Shown here: positions 24,168 through 36,600 of the stretch, piece by piece | Numbering within the stretch: the stretch's first letter is position 1 | Layout of the letters: the number at the start of each line of letters is the position of its first letter | NCBI RefSeq assembly: GCF_000003815.2 | Contig: NC_049979.1 | Location: 13,920,850 to 13,984,849, forward strand | DNA length: 64,000 bases | Source: Branchiostoma floridae | Taxonomy: Eukaryota; Chordata; Leptocardii; Amphioxiformes; Branchiostomatidae | Direction of reading: 5' to 3' | The notes under the pieces: generated by a model | What the model was told of the DNA's origin: nothing | Databases searched by the model: none | Seen by the model: the letters and a program-made list of their open reading frames with translations, nothing else | Made by a program: the position numbers and the translations under genes

Positions 24168-26789
24168 TCAGCCCTGGATAAGCGATGTCTGCAGGGTGGG
24201 CACGCCGCACTGGACGTTCTCCACGCGCCTGCGCACGGCCCCGGAGTCCGACGTCTGCTGCACGACCGACCCGGTACAATCTTGGCTCTGTTAACGAGAA
24301 AGGGCAAGTTTGCAACATTTTCTGCAGACACGTATTGAGCTGATGGTGAATAATAGACGCATACATGTAATTCAGAAGCTCTGTATAACTCACCCTGTGT
24401 GGTTCCGGTACAGGGCAGCGAATGGTGGCCGTCTGCGCATCCATGGTTCCCTTTTGACAGTCGGAGTAGGCGATGCGTATGGCGAACCTGTGCACAGACT
24501 CCACATCGGAAACCTCCTGCAAATTTGTGAAATGTGTATTAATATGAAGTGCATATAAAACAAATAGGTATGGTCATCATTAATTTCCAAACAAATGTTT
24601 TATGTACTATTGCCATGCCTAACCACCCCCACCCCACGTCAAATCTATTATACGTCAGCTTCTGGTCTCCATCAAAGTTTCCCCATTGTTGAGAAACAAA
24701 CGTCAAATTTCGTCCAGACAGATAACAGTTAGAACAGAGTGTCTCTATCAATCAATAATTTTCAATAATACAAAATTTAGAAATACCTGCTCTCCTGATT
24801 TCATCACCGCCTCCAGCACCCACACGTTGTCGTGCCCGCTGCCGCGGTTGATGGCATCGATGGCGAAGTAGATGGACCCGCGCATTCCGCCATCGTACGT
24901 CGTGAAAGAAACGGCCGTCAGGCTGTCGGACAGGACGGGCCTGACGGCGTCCCGCTTGGACACGGCTTGGACCGCGTCACATTCCAGCTCTGCAATGCGT
25001 CTGCGCACACCACTGTCCGACAGGTACTGGATCACAGTGCCCTTGCAATCCTGACTCTGAAGAGAAGACCCAAGCACAACTCTGTGAAGTTACTGTACAG
25101 TTATGCTTTCTTTACTCCTAGTTATCGTTTGAAAATCTACGAGCATTTCCTCTGCAAAATGTGCTTAACTTATTTTATAATGCATCCTTATGATCATCTT
25201 ATCGATCAATAGCTTCAAAGGGCTCAAATCACAACGTTCTAAATTTTTACAGAGTCTATTGAATAGACATACAGGACAAAGCCATTTAGTCATCGGTGTA
25301 GATACGACACGGAGTCGAGAAAAAAGACACAGTTGTCTCACCCTGTGTGGATCCTGCACAGTGCAGCGCTCGGCGGACATGATGGCGTCAGCTGCACCGT
25401 TGGGGCAGTCGGAGTAAGCCAGGCGGATAGCGAAACTGTGGCGAGACTCCTCCCTAGACACAACCTGGAGTGCGAAGTGTAAAAACATTTCCTACTGTCA
25501 AATATCAATAGAAGACATCACATATTGCAACGGAGTGCCTACAGAGATCGTCAACTAAAATTCTAACAAAACAGAATACCGAAAAGCCAGTTAACAGTCA
25601 AATAGCTTCTTCAAACTGTTTAACGTTAATCAAGTAGCGGTGCCCCATATCATGAGCTTCCCTGCTCATTACCAGTTGATGAGCGTAGAGCAGCATACAG
25701 CATGACAACTTTACTTGTCTGTGCTAAAGACTTACGCACAGTTTTCTTCATCTCTTGCAGCAGTACGACTGATTTCTTATTTGTCTCAACGACAGTCTCT
25801 TAACACCAAAACCATGTCCCTCTGGCTGCTCAGTAGAGTCCGCACAAATGAACAACCCACGAGGAATAAACTAACAATAGCGACCAGCTTGCACTTCTTA
25901 CCAGTTCTCCTGATCGCAGCACCTCCTCCAGCACCCACTGGTTGTCCAGCCCGCTGCGTTGGTTGATGGAGTCGATGACGAAGTAGATGGAGCCGCGCGT
26001 GCCGGCCTCGTACGTCCCCGGCACGCTGGCAGAGACAGCATCGGTGAGAGGGCCAAGAGACTCATCAGTCAGGGCCTGCGCTCCGCCACACTCGGTAACG
26101 ACAAGTCGCCTGCTTACACCAGCGTCCGACAGAACCTGAGTCACAGCAGCCGTGCACTCCACACTCTGAAAAACAGCAGAAGAGCTTGTCGAACTAGAGT
26201 TTGTGCCAATTTTGACTGACGTTGGTGTTAGTAATTTAATTTCTTGCAAAAATACCATTACCTGATCAATACTATCCTGGGAAAACTAGATATTAGTAAC
26301 TTTGTATTTGCCATGAAATAGTATTGTCATCAATGATCAATGAAATCTGGAGCACAGCGTAAACGATCACAAATGATCCCCTCACCCTGTGCGGGTCCGG
26401 CACGGGGCACCGTTGAGAGGCTGCCAAAGCATCAGCCGCACCGTTCCGGCAGTCCGAGTAGGCCAGGCGGACAGCAAACTTGTGTCGGGTCTCCACTCGA
26501 GACACGATCTGGGAGGAGACCAGACAACAGCACGTCATCAAGGCAATAGCATGAAAGGAAAAGGCCTGCACAAAAAACGAATTGAAGAATAGCTTGTGGT
26601 GTGGATTGGTAAGAGTAAAACATTTTCTACCTCTTCACCAGAACGCAGCACCTCCTCCAAGACCAGCTGGTTGTCCAGCCCGCTGCGGCGGTTGATGCCA
26701 TCGATAGCGAAGTAAACAGACCCGCGCAGACCTGCGTCGTACGCCACCGCCAGGGAGGCCAGGGCCAACAGACACGCTACACGGAACAT
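24168..26789 (-). CDS. Secreted three-domain cystatin-like protein (393 aa)
   Basis: Seven phase-0 exons: 26631-26789, 26386-26508, 25902-26165, 25342-25464, 24787-25056, 24394-24516 and 24168-24287. The start is the ATG at 26789, giving signal peptide MFRVACLLALASLAVA. Each domain repeats the same plan: RGSVYFAIDGINRRSG...VLEEVLRSGE | a 41-residue exon with FAVRLAYSDC and CPVPDPHR | a segment with two Cys about 20 apart (SVECTAAV...VTEC). Exons 3 and 5 join the end of one domain to the start of the next. Four Cys per domain match the secreted cystatin disulfide pattern. The QxVxG loop reads EIVSR, LVVSR and QEVSD, so it is not canonical. Three cystatin domains in one secreted chain recall the kininogen heavy chain, but nothing after domain 3 resembles the kinin or His-rich parts. 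The last exon, ending TGA at 24168, was found by phase and Cys pattern. Confidence 0.87.
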
Positions 26790-27692
26790 GATTCCCGGGA
26801 CGATTTTCAAACTACAGGCCAGTTTATGTCAGCCTTAAATGAAGTTTTGTTATCACCTATGTGAAGTAGAGCAAACGCTACGCCGGCAGCGTCCTTGAGA
26901 ATATTATTATCACGAACAATCAATAGAGCGGAAGGCATTCCGTGAGTATTTACTTGCCTCTCAAATACGTGGGTCGTTGATAAACTAACAGCTAAAATAG
27001 AATCGGGCAAGGACAAAAATATTATTGTAATAGTACCTTTTTCAACCGACGGAGAGAAGCCTGAGTTGGCACAACGTAGTCCTCGTTACGCATTAAGCTA
27101 AGGGCACAACCCGCCCTAAGTGGTAAGTACCGGACGAAATCGTTCGGAATCCAACGGATTTGGGAGCACGCAGGCACACCGTAGGACTTTAAATGCATTC
27201 AGAACTTTCTCTGCGTTCGGGCTGCGCGCTTGTCCCATACAGCGAGTAGAGTAAGGAAACCGTACGTACGCAGCACATGAGTACGGCCTGCATACGGTAA
27301 CGTGGCAATCGCACATAGATCGCCCGTTGTTAGCATGTACAACTCACCACTTGCGCAACGAACGATGCACGCAATCGATCACGGCATGCAGACCACATAC
27401 TTATTACCTGAAGAGTGAAGTGCGCTGAGATGTACTCCCTCCCTGGTCTTGCCATTCGTTCCCCACGTTTTCAGAACATGTGGCGGACGTGGCCTACCCA
27501 AACAACGTACGGACATAAACCACGTACAGCGGGTTGTGCCATTGGCTTTATAGTTCTTTGCCTCAATCTATGGTTACAAAGTCATTGGTATTACGTAGTA
27601 AATGAGAGAGACAAAGATAACCGTTGTTTTGCAGCCGTTGTCACTCAAGTAAAGGTGAATTTGTACACGTTTATAACTAATAAAATCTCAAT
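26790..27692. other. Upstream region of the three-domain cystatin gene
   Basis: The promoter should lie here, but no element could be named. Most of it is occupied by the inverted-repeat element listed separately. Confidence 0.4.
27103..27540. mobile_element. Probable non-autonomous DNA transposon (MITE-like), 438 bp
   Basis: GGCACAACCCGC at 27103-27114 is repeated in exact inverse at 27529-27540, and similarity continues inward imperfectly (CTAAGTGGTAAGTACCGGAC against GTACGTGGTTTATGTCCGTA). The interior is rich in short palindromes containing GTACG and CGTAC. No coding potential and no clear target-site duplication were seen. A further GGCACAAC lies just outside at 27068. The superfamily is not assigned. 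Confidence 0.5.
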
Positions 27693-29248
27693 TTATTTCT
27701 TCAAAATTCTTTGTACAAAATTTCCACACAGACACAAAGCAACGAATAAAATCCTGCATTGATGTCTCCATCAATTTCGATACATGCAACAATCAAAACT
27801 ACCAAAATTGTACAGATAACAATTTGGCACTTATATGGTACATGTACAATGTGAACATAATATTAAACACTCCACACAAATTCTCAACTAAGTTGAAAAT
27901 TTCACAACAATATCAAAGGTAAATCATCCAACAAAAGGTATTACATTGTTTCATAAAAATCACAACTTAGCAAATATTCACTGTCTTAAACCTGTGTCAA
28001 ACAGGAATGTTATCTATCTATTGGTGCATAGATCAAACTGCTACCTACAGCAGTGCTTGTGGGAATTGCCAGAAAATCCATCATGAAGCTCTAATATAAA
28101 AAACGTCATCATAGTTTAAGCATGGACCTCAAGGAATCATTTAAAGAACTCTTAGTAATTCAACTTCCTTATGGCAAGATCCCAAGAAGCTGAATAATGC
28201 ACATACATTAGGTAAAAGCCACATAAAGTGGAAGTTCATTTAAATCTTGTCTCCAGTGAAAAGTTGTGAGATCACCATACTCTATTCTGTGGTAAATGTT
28301 TGATGGCAAGATTATTTCTTTTTTGCTGTTAAAGAGTTTTGGCATAAGTTCTTGGCATCATTGCTTGTTCGCAAGTAAACCCAGAAAAACATGCTGCTGT
28401 ACGTAATATTGCTATAATGTGGCAAGTTGCTACGGAGTAATGGCAAAAACTTCTATTGCAGCTGAGGGTGCATGTTCATGTCCTTGCAAGGGTAGGAGTA
28501 ATTTGAACAATGTGAGGAGAACAATCAAAAGAAAACTTAAACATTTTGGTAACCCCTTCTAAAATACATACATGTGTATTCAATTTGAGCCCTTACATTC
28601 CTTTTATGCCATATCTAACCTGTTATAGAGCAGTGTAGGTGCACAACCTTTTGCAAAGTCTCTATACAAACCAACATATTGCTTTCATACCTGGTACAGT
28701 ATCATATTTGTACAAAATTCATTGAAGTATAATTTTCACACCTGTGACACATTGTTTCTTTCCGAGGGTTACAACAACTCCTTCATGGTGATAATTGGTT
28801 ACAAGAATTGTGTCTGTTGCAACTAATAAACAACAGTTGAAATACTAACTGGCAAGGCAAACTGATCAGGACATCACTGGCAAGTGAAAAAAGATTTTAT
28901 ACAATACAATGCTTTTCTGGTATCAAAAATGGACATGCGATTTGTAATCTCCAGAAAATGTCTGCCGGCACTCTTTCGAAAATATCTAACATGTACATAC
29001 ACCATCTTGGACACATGGAGGTAATCATTCTGTAGAAACCTGGTAAAAAAATAGTCTCTTGTACAAGTTTATTAAGGAATGTTTCCAGGGTTTGATGGCC
29101 ACAATTTCTTTTAGGTTAGATTTCTCACCTTTTATCAAAGTGGGGATTCCTTCTGCAAAAGCAAACTCTTTTGTGTAAAATGTGGCAGATATTGACCCTG
29201 GAAAGTTCCCTAAGTTCATGCTACAATGATTTCTTTGGACCCCTGCCC
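27693..29248 (-). other. Probable 3' UTR and downstream flank of usherin
   Basis: AT-rich sequence without supported exons follows the usherin stop. AATAAA on the gene strand occurs at 29068-29073, about 176 nt past the stop, and again near 27692-27697. Which is used cannot be told from sequence. Confidence 0.4.
29068..29073 (-). terminator. Candidate polyadenylation signal of usherin
   Basis: AATAAA in CCTTAATAAACTTG on the gene strand, the first such hexamer after the stop codon at 29249. Confidence 0.4.
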
Positions 29249-30673
29249 TCATAGATGTGTGTCGGTGAACATGGTGTGCTCCTTCTGGAAGCTGACGCTG
29301 CCATCACTGCTCTCCACCTCATCAGGGTCGTACTGAAACATGCACAAGGTCTGGTCACAATGTGTTCTACATGGCAACTGCCAGGATGCTTGCATTCATA
29401 TTCTCAACTGTATGACATTTCTTAGAAGCGAGAAATTTCAAACATAACATATTCTGAGCAGACTTTTCCATGCTGCAAATCCCAAACAGTCAATGTGCCA
29501 TATATAGCAGCTTTGCACAGAGATGGATCATCATCATCGTTGCATTTTTCTCTCTCTTGAGAATATTTCTAATTGATTTGATCATTACCATCTAGTGTGC
29601 ATTGTTCTGGGGGTGTTATTTTGCCATTTATCATCGACCAATGATGATGATGAGATATTTGAAGATGTAGAGACATTTAAAGGGATGATGGGAGGGTCCT
29701 TGAGTTAAGAATTAGCTATAGGGGAATGTTAACAGTTAGTGCTAATTAGTGCCTAGAGTGAAGGTGGAATGAGATCAGTGCTAGACTAGAAGGAAGGATA
29801 CTTACAGAGTACATACTGACCAGGCCACTATCTGCAGGCACATGACCATCCCACATGGCATCATCATCGTCATCCAGGAATTTTCCCGACAGCTTGTCGG
29901 ACACGACGATGTCCTCCAGTGGGTCCATGATGCCGCTCCTGCTGCTGTGTAAGGAGGTGTGGGAGTAGGCTGGGTTCATGTGAGCGTACGCTGGGTTCAG
30001 GTGGGAGTAGCTGGCCTGGCTGGTGCGGCCCATGCTGCGGGTGTGGCGACTGGACGCAGTGGGCGGTCTCATGGCTGGCATTGTCTGTAACAGAATAAAT
30101 CACAGAATATAAGCCTACAAAAGTCAATACCCATTGATATACCCATTGTATTGAGCACTCTGTAGGGGCCTTAGTAGGTCTTCTTGTGATGTTCCTAGTC
30201 AATGGCAATGTTTACTCTCTGTGAAGACACTTCACTCAATCAAATATACCTTCTTCAGGAGAAGCAACATTTTATAAGGCTATTGATAACTTTGAATTGA
30301 TTCTGCATTTTTTACTGACATTGCTGACAATGTGGCAATGCAAAGTTATCCTCTGTTCAGTTATAAACTGCCACCTAATCTAAAAGCAGACTATCTAAGT
30401 GTGCTTGAAGTGCTGCATGTCAACCTACCATGATGCTGCCGTCCGGAGCAGGGTAAACACACTCAGCCAGGGGCGTCCTTCTCTTCTGCCTGGGAGCCAG
30501 GGGCGCTCGCTGCCGCTCATACGGGGGCTTCCTGGTGCCAGCTCTCCGCAGGAACAGGGCGATGATGATGAGCAGGAGAATCATGGCCACTAGTGTAGCA
30601 GTGACCACAAACCACACACTGTGGTACCATGGTGTACTGACCCTGGTGGCAGGGGTGGGGACCAGAACGGCAC
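29249..30673 (-). other. USH2A: Usherin transmembrane helix and cytoplasmic tail with PDZ ligand
   Basis: Exons 30429-30673, 29806-30084 and 29249-29332. The helix VWFVVTATLVAMILLLIIIA is followed by LFLRRAGTRKPPYERQR, a basic stop-transfer. The tail is about 160 residues with Tyr/Ser/His-rich repeats (ASYSHLNPAYAHMNPAYSH) and an acidic patch (DDDDD). It ends FTDTHL, a class I PDZ ligand identical in its last four residues to that of vertebrate usherin, which binds whirlin and harmonin. Confidence 0.95.
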
Positions 30674-33600
30674 CTTGGACACACGGGGGGAAATAACAAT
30701 TAGGGATGGACCACAGAGGATCTTGAAGGGGTTTAAAAATGGAAGAAAGAAAAGTTTTATTACGATAATAATGGGGAAATAAAACATGCAAAAGTGGGTT
30801 GAAAGAAAAACAAGTGCTGGTTCACATGTATAAAAAGGCAAAAAATTATACGATCCATGGTAAGCTGTGTTTTCCATATTTATGTCAATGCTTACACCAA
30901 GTGTCCCATCAGCTGAACTGTGAGGGATAACATGATAACATGTCCACTGAGTTTTTTGCATTGGTGATAGCATGAATCATAACCAGGTGAGATGAGCACC
31001 CAGGAGTTTTATCATTGTACAAGCTGTGACCTACCTGTGTCTGGGTTGTAAGTAGCTGTTACAGTAGAAGCCTGGCCTTGGGTTGTACGAACTTCAACAC
31101 GGATGATATACACTGGTGGAGAAGACAAGTAATTATTTCATTTTCTTGAATGACAGGGTATGGATGGTCAATCACTTTGTGAAGCAGAAGACTAAATACA
31201 TATATGAACAGGGTCTTATACTTCTTGTTTAAGGATACAACTTGCAATAATAGCTTATGGGAGCAATGAACCTTATGAATTCCTGCCTAGTGACACTTGT
31301 TCTTAGTTCACCTGTTACAGTAAATATGATTTCCTTACATTCTATTGATGGACGTAACCTGTTTTCATCAATATAGTACATTTGTAATGTCTGTCATATA
31401 ATTTTTTTTTCAGAAATATAACCTCCTATTACTTGTGTTCATTGAATACTCTACAGTGAGAAAGAAGGACCTTTCCCCCTACCTTTGACACTGCTCCTGT
31501 AGATGTCATAAGCAGTGTTCAGCCCGCTGTATCTGATTTCCTCATTGTCAAACAGGACGTACTCCTCCAGGTAGCCGTTCAGACTGAAGGCATCGCTCCA
31601 GTCCACATGCACATAGCTCTGGTTACTGGTTATGTCTGGCACATTCACAGCTGTGGGTGCTGCAGAAAAAACATTGGTAACAAACAAATTAGCAAACAAG
31701 TACTAATAAGAAATCTCCGTTACTGTCATTTCATATGTCAAGCAGATTAATTGCTATAGTGCAATTAAACAATAGCAATGAAATGGAGTTTTTATTCATT
31801 CAGTTTTGCTTAAGGAGGAATTAAAAGAAGTCAGTTAAACTGTTTTTCTCATCTGCATCCTAAAACATTCTGTGCTGATTCACAAGCACTTCCTTTCAAT
31901 TTGATTATGAAATTAGAAGAGCCAATTCAAGCATCTAATATAATAGTGACACATCAAAATATCTGATTGAGCAGGTTTGATAGCTACATGTACTAGATAT
32001 GCTGATTCGTTGCTGAATATGTCAGTAAGGTAGAAAGCTATTGCTATTGAGGACTCACGGGCAGGTAATGTTGTCCCTAGCTGCCAGCTAGATGGTGCCT
32101 CCCCTTGCTCGTTAAAGGCAGTGACCATGAACTCATAGTTGGTGTACGGGACCAGCTCTGTAGCGTTGTACATCAGCAGGGGACCGTTGTACACAACTGC
32201 TTCCTGTTGGGTGGTGCAGGTTCGAGACGGGGTGACTGGCTGACTGGTCAGGGGACATGCACGACGCTGGCGCAACTGAAACCTGGGGGGGGGGGGATAA
32301 TGCATTCAAGTAAATAGTCTGATATTCTCTTATCAATTTCAAGATTCTGCAGTTGTAATAACAAACTAGTTAAAAATGAACACATGAAGAGTCATCTTTT
32401 AGATATAAACAATATCGTTTTCACAACAAGTACATAGAATGAAGTCTTAACAAGCCCTACCTGTTGATGATACCATTTCTGTTGTCAGGATAGTCCCAGG
32501 TGAGGTAGATGGCATCAGTGTCTGTCCTCCGTATGCTTGGTGCACCCTGTCCTGTGGGAGCGGCCCCCAGTGTTCTCACATATGCCGGTGGACTGAGAGT
32601 GGATCCACCGTTGGTGAACACGGCAACCCTGAACTCATAGTTGGTGTACGGATGGAGGTTTGTGATCTCCCATGGCATCCTGACAGTTGATACCACAACC
32701 TGGAGGACCTGAACACAAGCAAGCACAAATGTAAATTCCAACTTTAATGTTAAATCTTGTATCAATACTTCTAACTTACTCTGATACCTTAATGCATGTG
32801 TTGTTGTATACAGTAAGCTTCAACTCTTGTTAAATAAAAGCTATCTGACTGCCTTGCATCAAATTAAGTCCTTCCAATTATCCATGCATTAAAAACGAAC
32901 GTCATATTATTTGACATTTGGGCTCATGAAAAAAACACTTTAAAACTTATCAACAATGAACCATGTCAAAATCATGCAAATCAGCAAAATTGCATTCTGA
33001 AAACTCTATATATGGAAATTAAAGAGACTGTACATACCCCTGAGACATTGGCTTGGATGTCATACTTCACAATGTCTCCGTTTGGTCTTGCTGGAGGGGC
33101 AATGTTCACAGTCACCTGGCTTCCAGTGACGGATGAGAAGGTTGGTGCTTGTAAGCCTTCTGGTCGTGAGTCTCCCGTTTTGACAGACTGCCAGGGACAC
33201 TGGAGAATGCTGCTGCAGGAGGTGCCTGCACGGTTAACTGATACCACAATGTACTCATAAAATGTAGCAGGTTGGAGGGAATTATCTGTGTCACTGTAGA
33301 CTGTGATGGCTGCAGAGCCGTTGTACACAAACACAGGGCTGGAGGCGGATTGCTGTCTCCTGTACAGGCGGTATTCTGTGATGATCCCTCTGGGGTTGCT
33401 GGGGGCACCCCAAGATGCCTGGATACCAAGCATGGCGCCAAGAGAGTCAGCCAGTTGTGTAAGTACTGGCAGAGGCTGGTTTACAGGTGGGGCTTCTCTG
33501 GTATACTCCCTGGAAGCTGTACTCTGTACGCAGCCCTTCAATGTACAGGCCTCCAGGTAGAAAACATACTGTGTGTATGGCTGCAGCCCGTAGACGTCCC

Positions 33601-36600
33601 TCTGGAAGGTGTCCCCTGTTAACGTGTATTGAGGGGTCCCATCAACATACAGGGTGTAGTTTCGAATGATTCCATTGGGAAATGCTGGAGGCATCCATTC
33701 TGCTCGGATGGCAGTGGAGGATAATGCAGTGAGAGCTGGTGGGTCCAGTCCAGCTGGAATGTCTGCAATGGTATTGATTATGGCTGGTGGGCTGGGTCCT
33801 GTACCACCAATGCTGTTAAAGGCTTCCACAGTGTAGCTGTACTGTCTTCCAGGGGTAAGCCCATAGTCGGTGTACCTTGTTTCACTCTCATCATAAACCA
33901 AATTTCCATCTCTTCGGACCTCATACCGTCGTATAACACCATTTGGATACAGTGGCTCATCCCATGTTACTTCCACCACGGTTGAACTCAGCACACGAAG
34001 GGTTGGAGACTGTTGGTTTGTTGGCCGGGCCTCTGTTGTGCGTGCAAGAGTGGTTGGGCTGTCCGTACATCCACCTCCTGTGCAAGCTCTCACAGTGAAG
34101 CCATACTCTCTGTATGAGATAAGACTGTCAACAACACACATGGTAATCAACCCAGAGCATCTGGTTATTCCGTCAGCCTTCAGCTCAAAGTTGTTGATCT
34201 CTCCATTTAGTATTCTGGGATACGACCATGTTGCCTGCACTGCTGTGGAGTTGATGGCAGCAATGACAGGTGCCTCTACTTGGAGAGGAGCAGTCTCCAA
34301 TGTGCGTCTGGTTGCTGGCTGACTGGTGGTGCATCCGCCTGCTGTACATGCTGTTATTGTGTAGCTGTACACAGTGTAGGGCTCCAGTCCTGGGTCCTGG
34401 TAATCAAACAGCCTCGAGTCTCCTGCTGAGAAAGAGATGGGTGCGCTGTCATTCCTCTGCAACTGGTAGCTAACAATGACTCCGTTGGGTGTGGCTGGTG
34501 CAGTCCATTTTATCCTCAGTGTGCGAGCGTTTGAGCCAATGTATTCTACAACTGGAGCCTCGACACTGGCAGGCGCAGCCTGAGCAGTTTCCACACGGAT
34601 CCAGTCACTATCCACAGAGCCAATGCTGTTGTGGGCCCTGACTCTGTATTCGTATACAGTGTATGGGGCCAGGTCACTGTCCACAAACATGTAGTTATCT
34701 TGATCTGTGTCTGTGGTCTCATAGACAACACTTTCACCTGTTTGTCGGATGTTGCGGCCCAAAGACCGTGGTGTTAGTCGCCTTATCACTTCATATCTGA
34801 TGATTCTCCCATTGGGGTTGACAGGTCTTGTCCAGGTAAGGACGACGTGTGTGCCATTCAGCTGTGGTGCTGTTGGTTTTGGAAGAAAATCAGGAAGAAT
34901 TTCAGCAGTGGTCAGTGCCTGTCTCTCGGAGCGAGCACATCCCGCCAATGTGCATGCTTCAAGAATCAATGTGTATGTTGTGTATGGTGTCAGTCTTCGG
35001 AAAGTATACTCCTTGGTCACACCTATATATAGTGCTGGCATTTGTATCTGTCCATTTTCACCAATTTCGTAAATGAGATACTCGGTGATGGCTCCATTTG
35101 GCTCAGTGGGTTCGTCCCAAGACAAGTCCATTGAGTTGCCATCGGTAGCTTTGACAACAGAGAACAGTCCAACACCCCTTGGTGCAGCTTCTGCTGTTCT
35201 GACTGGTGTCCAAGGGCTGGTTGTGGCACCAGCACTGTTCATGGCTGTGACCCGGACTCTGTACTCTGTGTACGGCTTCATGCCACTGATGGTTGCCTGT
35301 TGTCTGGGGCTTGCGACTGTCACAGCAGTAACAATAGGTTCTGGAAGGGTGGGGTCATTGCTTTGCTCTTGGTACTGAACAATGTACTGTGATATTTCAC
35401 CATTTGGTGTGGTCGGCGGTTCCCAAGAGATGCTGATAGAATATGCCCCAACTGCCTGAGCAGCAGGTTTCTGCATCCCGGATGGCAAATCTTCAAGTGT
35501 CCTTACAAGTGTCCAAGGGCTTTCTGTCTCTCCCTGGGAATTTCTGCTGATCACTTTGTACTCATACTGGGTGTATGGTTGGAGGTTTGAGTCGGTGCCT
35601 TTTCTTTCTTGGTTGAGGGCTGTTTCCAAGACAAGCAGACGTTGGTTGGTGCCGAATTCTCTCCTGAACACTTGGTATCGAGTGATCTCCCCATTGGCCT
35701 GCAGGGGAGGTTCCCATGATATCTCCACAACTCTTGGTCCAACGGCGACCAACTTGGGGGCCTCCTGGCCACTTGGTGCTGCTTCAAGAGTCCGTGCAAA
35801 CACTTTTGGACCCAGCCCACAGTCAGCAGTACATGCCATCACCCTGATTTCATATTCAGTGTACGGTGTCAGTCCTGTTACATTGAAAAATGTTTGGTTC
35901 CCTACAGACCTTCTCTCTCCTCCTTCCATCCCATAGTTGAGGGTGATGAAGTAGTTTTGGATGATACCATTGGGTTCTGCAGGGATATCCCATTCTGCAT
36001 AGATCACAGAATCACTCATGACAGTAACATCAGCAGCAGGGATGCCTTCAGGTGTGCTGGAGGGGGTTGCTTGTCTCTCCGGCATGCTCCGTCCAGTCCC
36101 CACAACTGTGTGAGCCTCTACATGGTAGATGTAGGTTGTACTTGGCGTGAGACCTGAGTCAGTGAAGTTCATGTCACCTCCACTGTAGATGACACTACCG
36201 TCCCTCACCAGCTGGTAGTGGGTGATGATGCCGTTTGGACGTCCTGGTTCTGACCAGTACACCTCAATTTCAGTTGAGCTCACCACTACAAATCGAGGGC
36301 GAGACACCTCTGAAAAATCAACACAAGAAATATGTTATACTTAATCGTGTTGATTTGGGCTTGCATAAATCTAGCTATTAGCTGCGCATGTGCCGTGACC
36401 TCCGCCCTCGCGTGACTCAGCCTAACACGGCCGAGAGGCATAGATTCTAGGGTTCCGCTCATGTTTCTTAGCATTAAAGTTTTCTTCCAAGCCCATCCTA
36501 GTCTCTTTGCCATTATGAGTGAGAGTGCAGATAACTAAGTAAACAATCTATCTTCAACTATCATGTCCAAAAATGCAAGGATGACTACAAGGGGTTGAAC

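Noticed and set aside
33038-36309. Independent single-exon FN3 gene or retrogene
   Set aside because: Both ends have splice sites whose phases match the neighbouring usherin exons, and the whole chain of 45 exons stays in frame.
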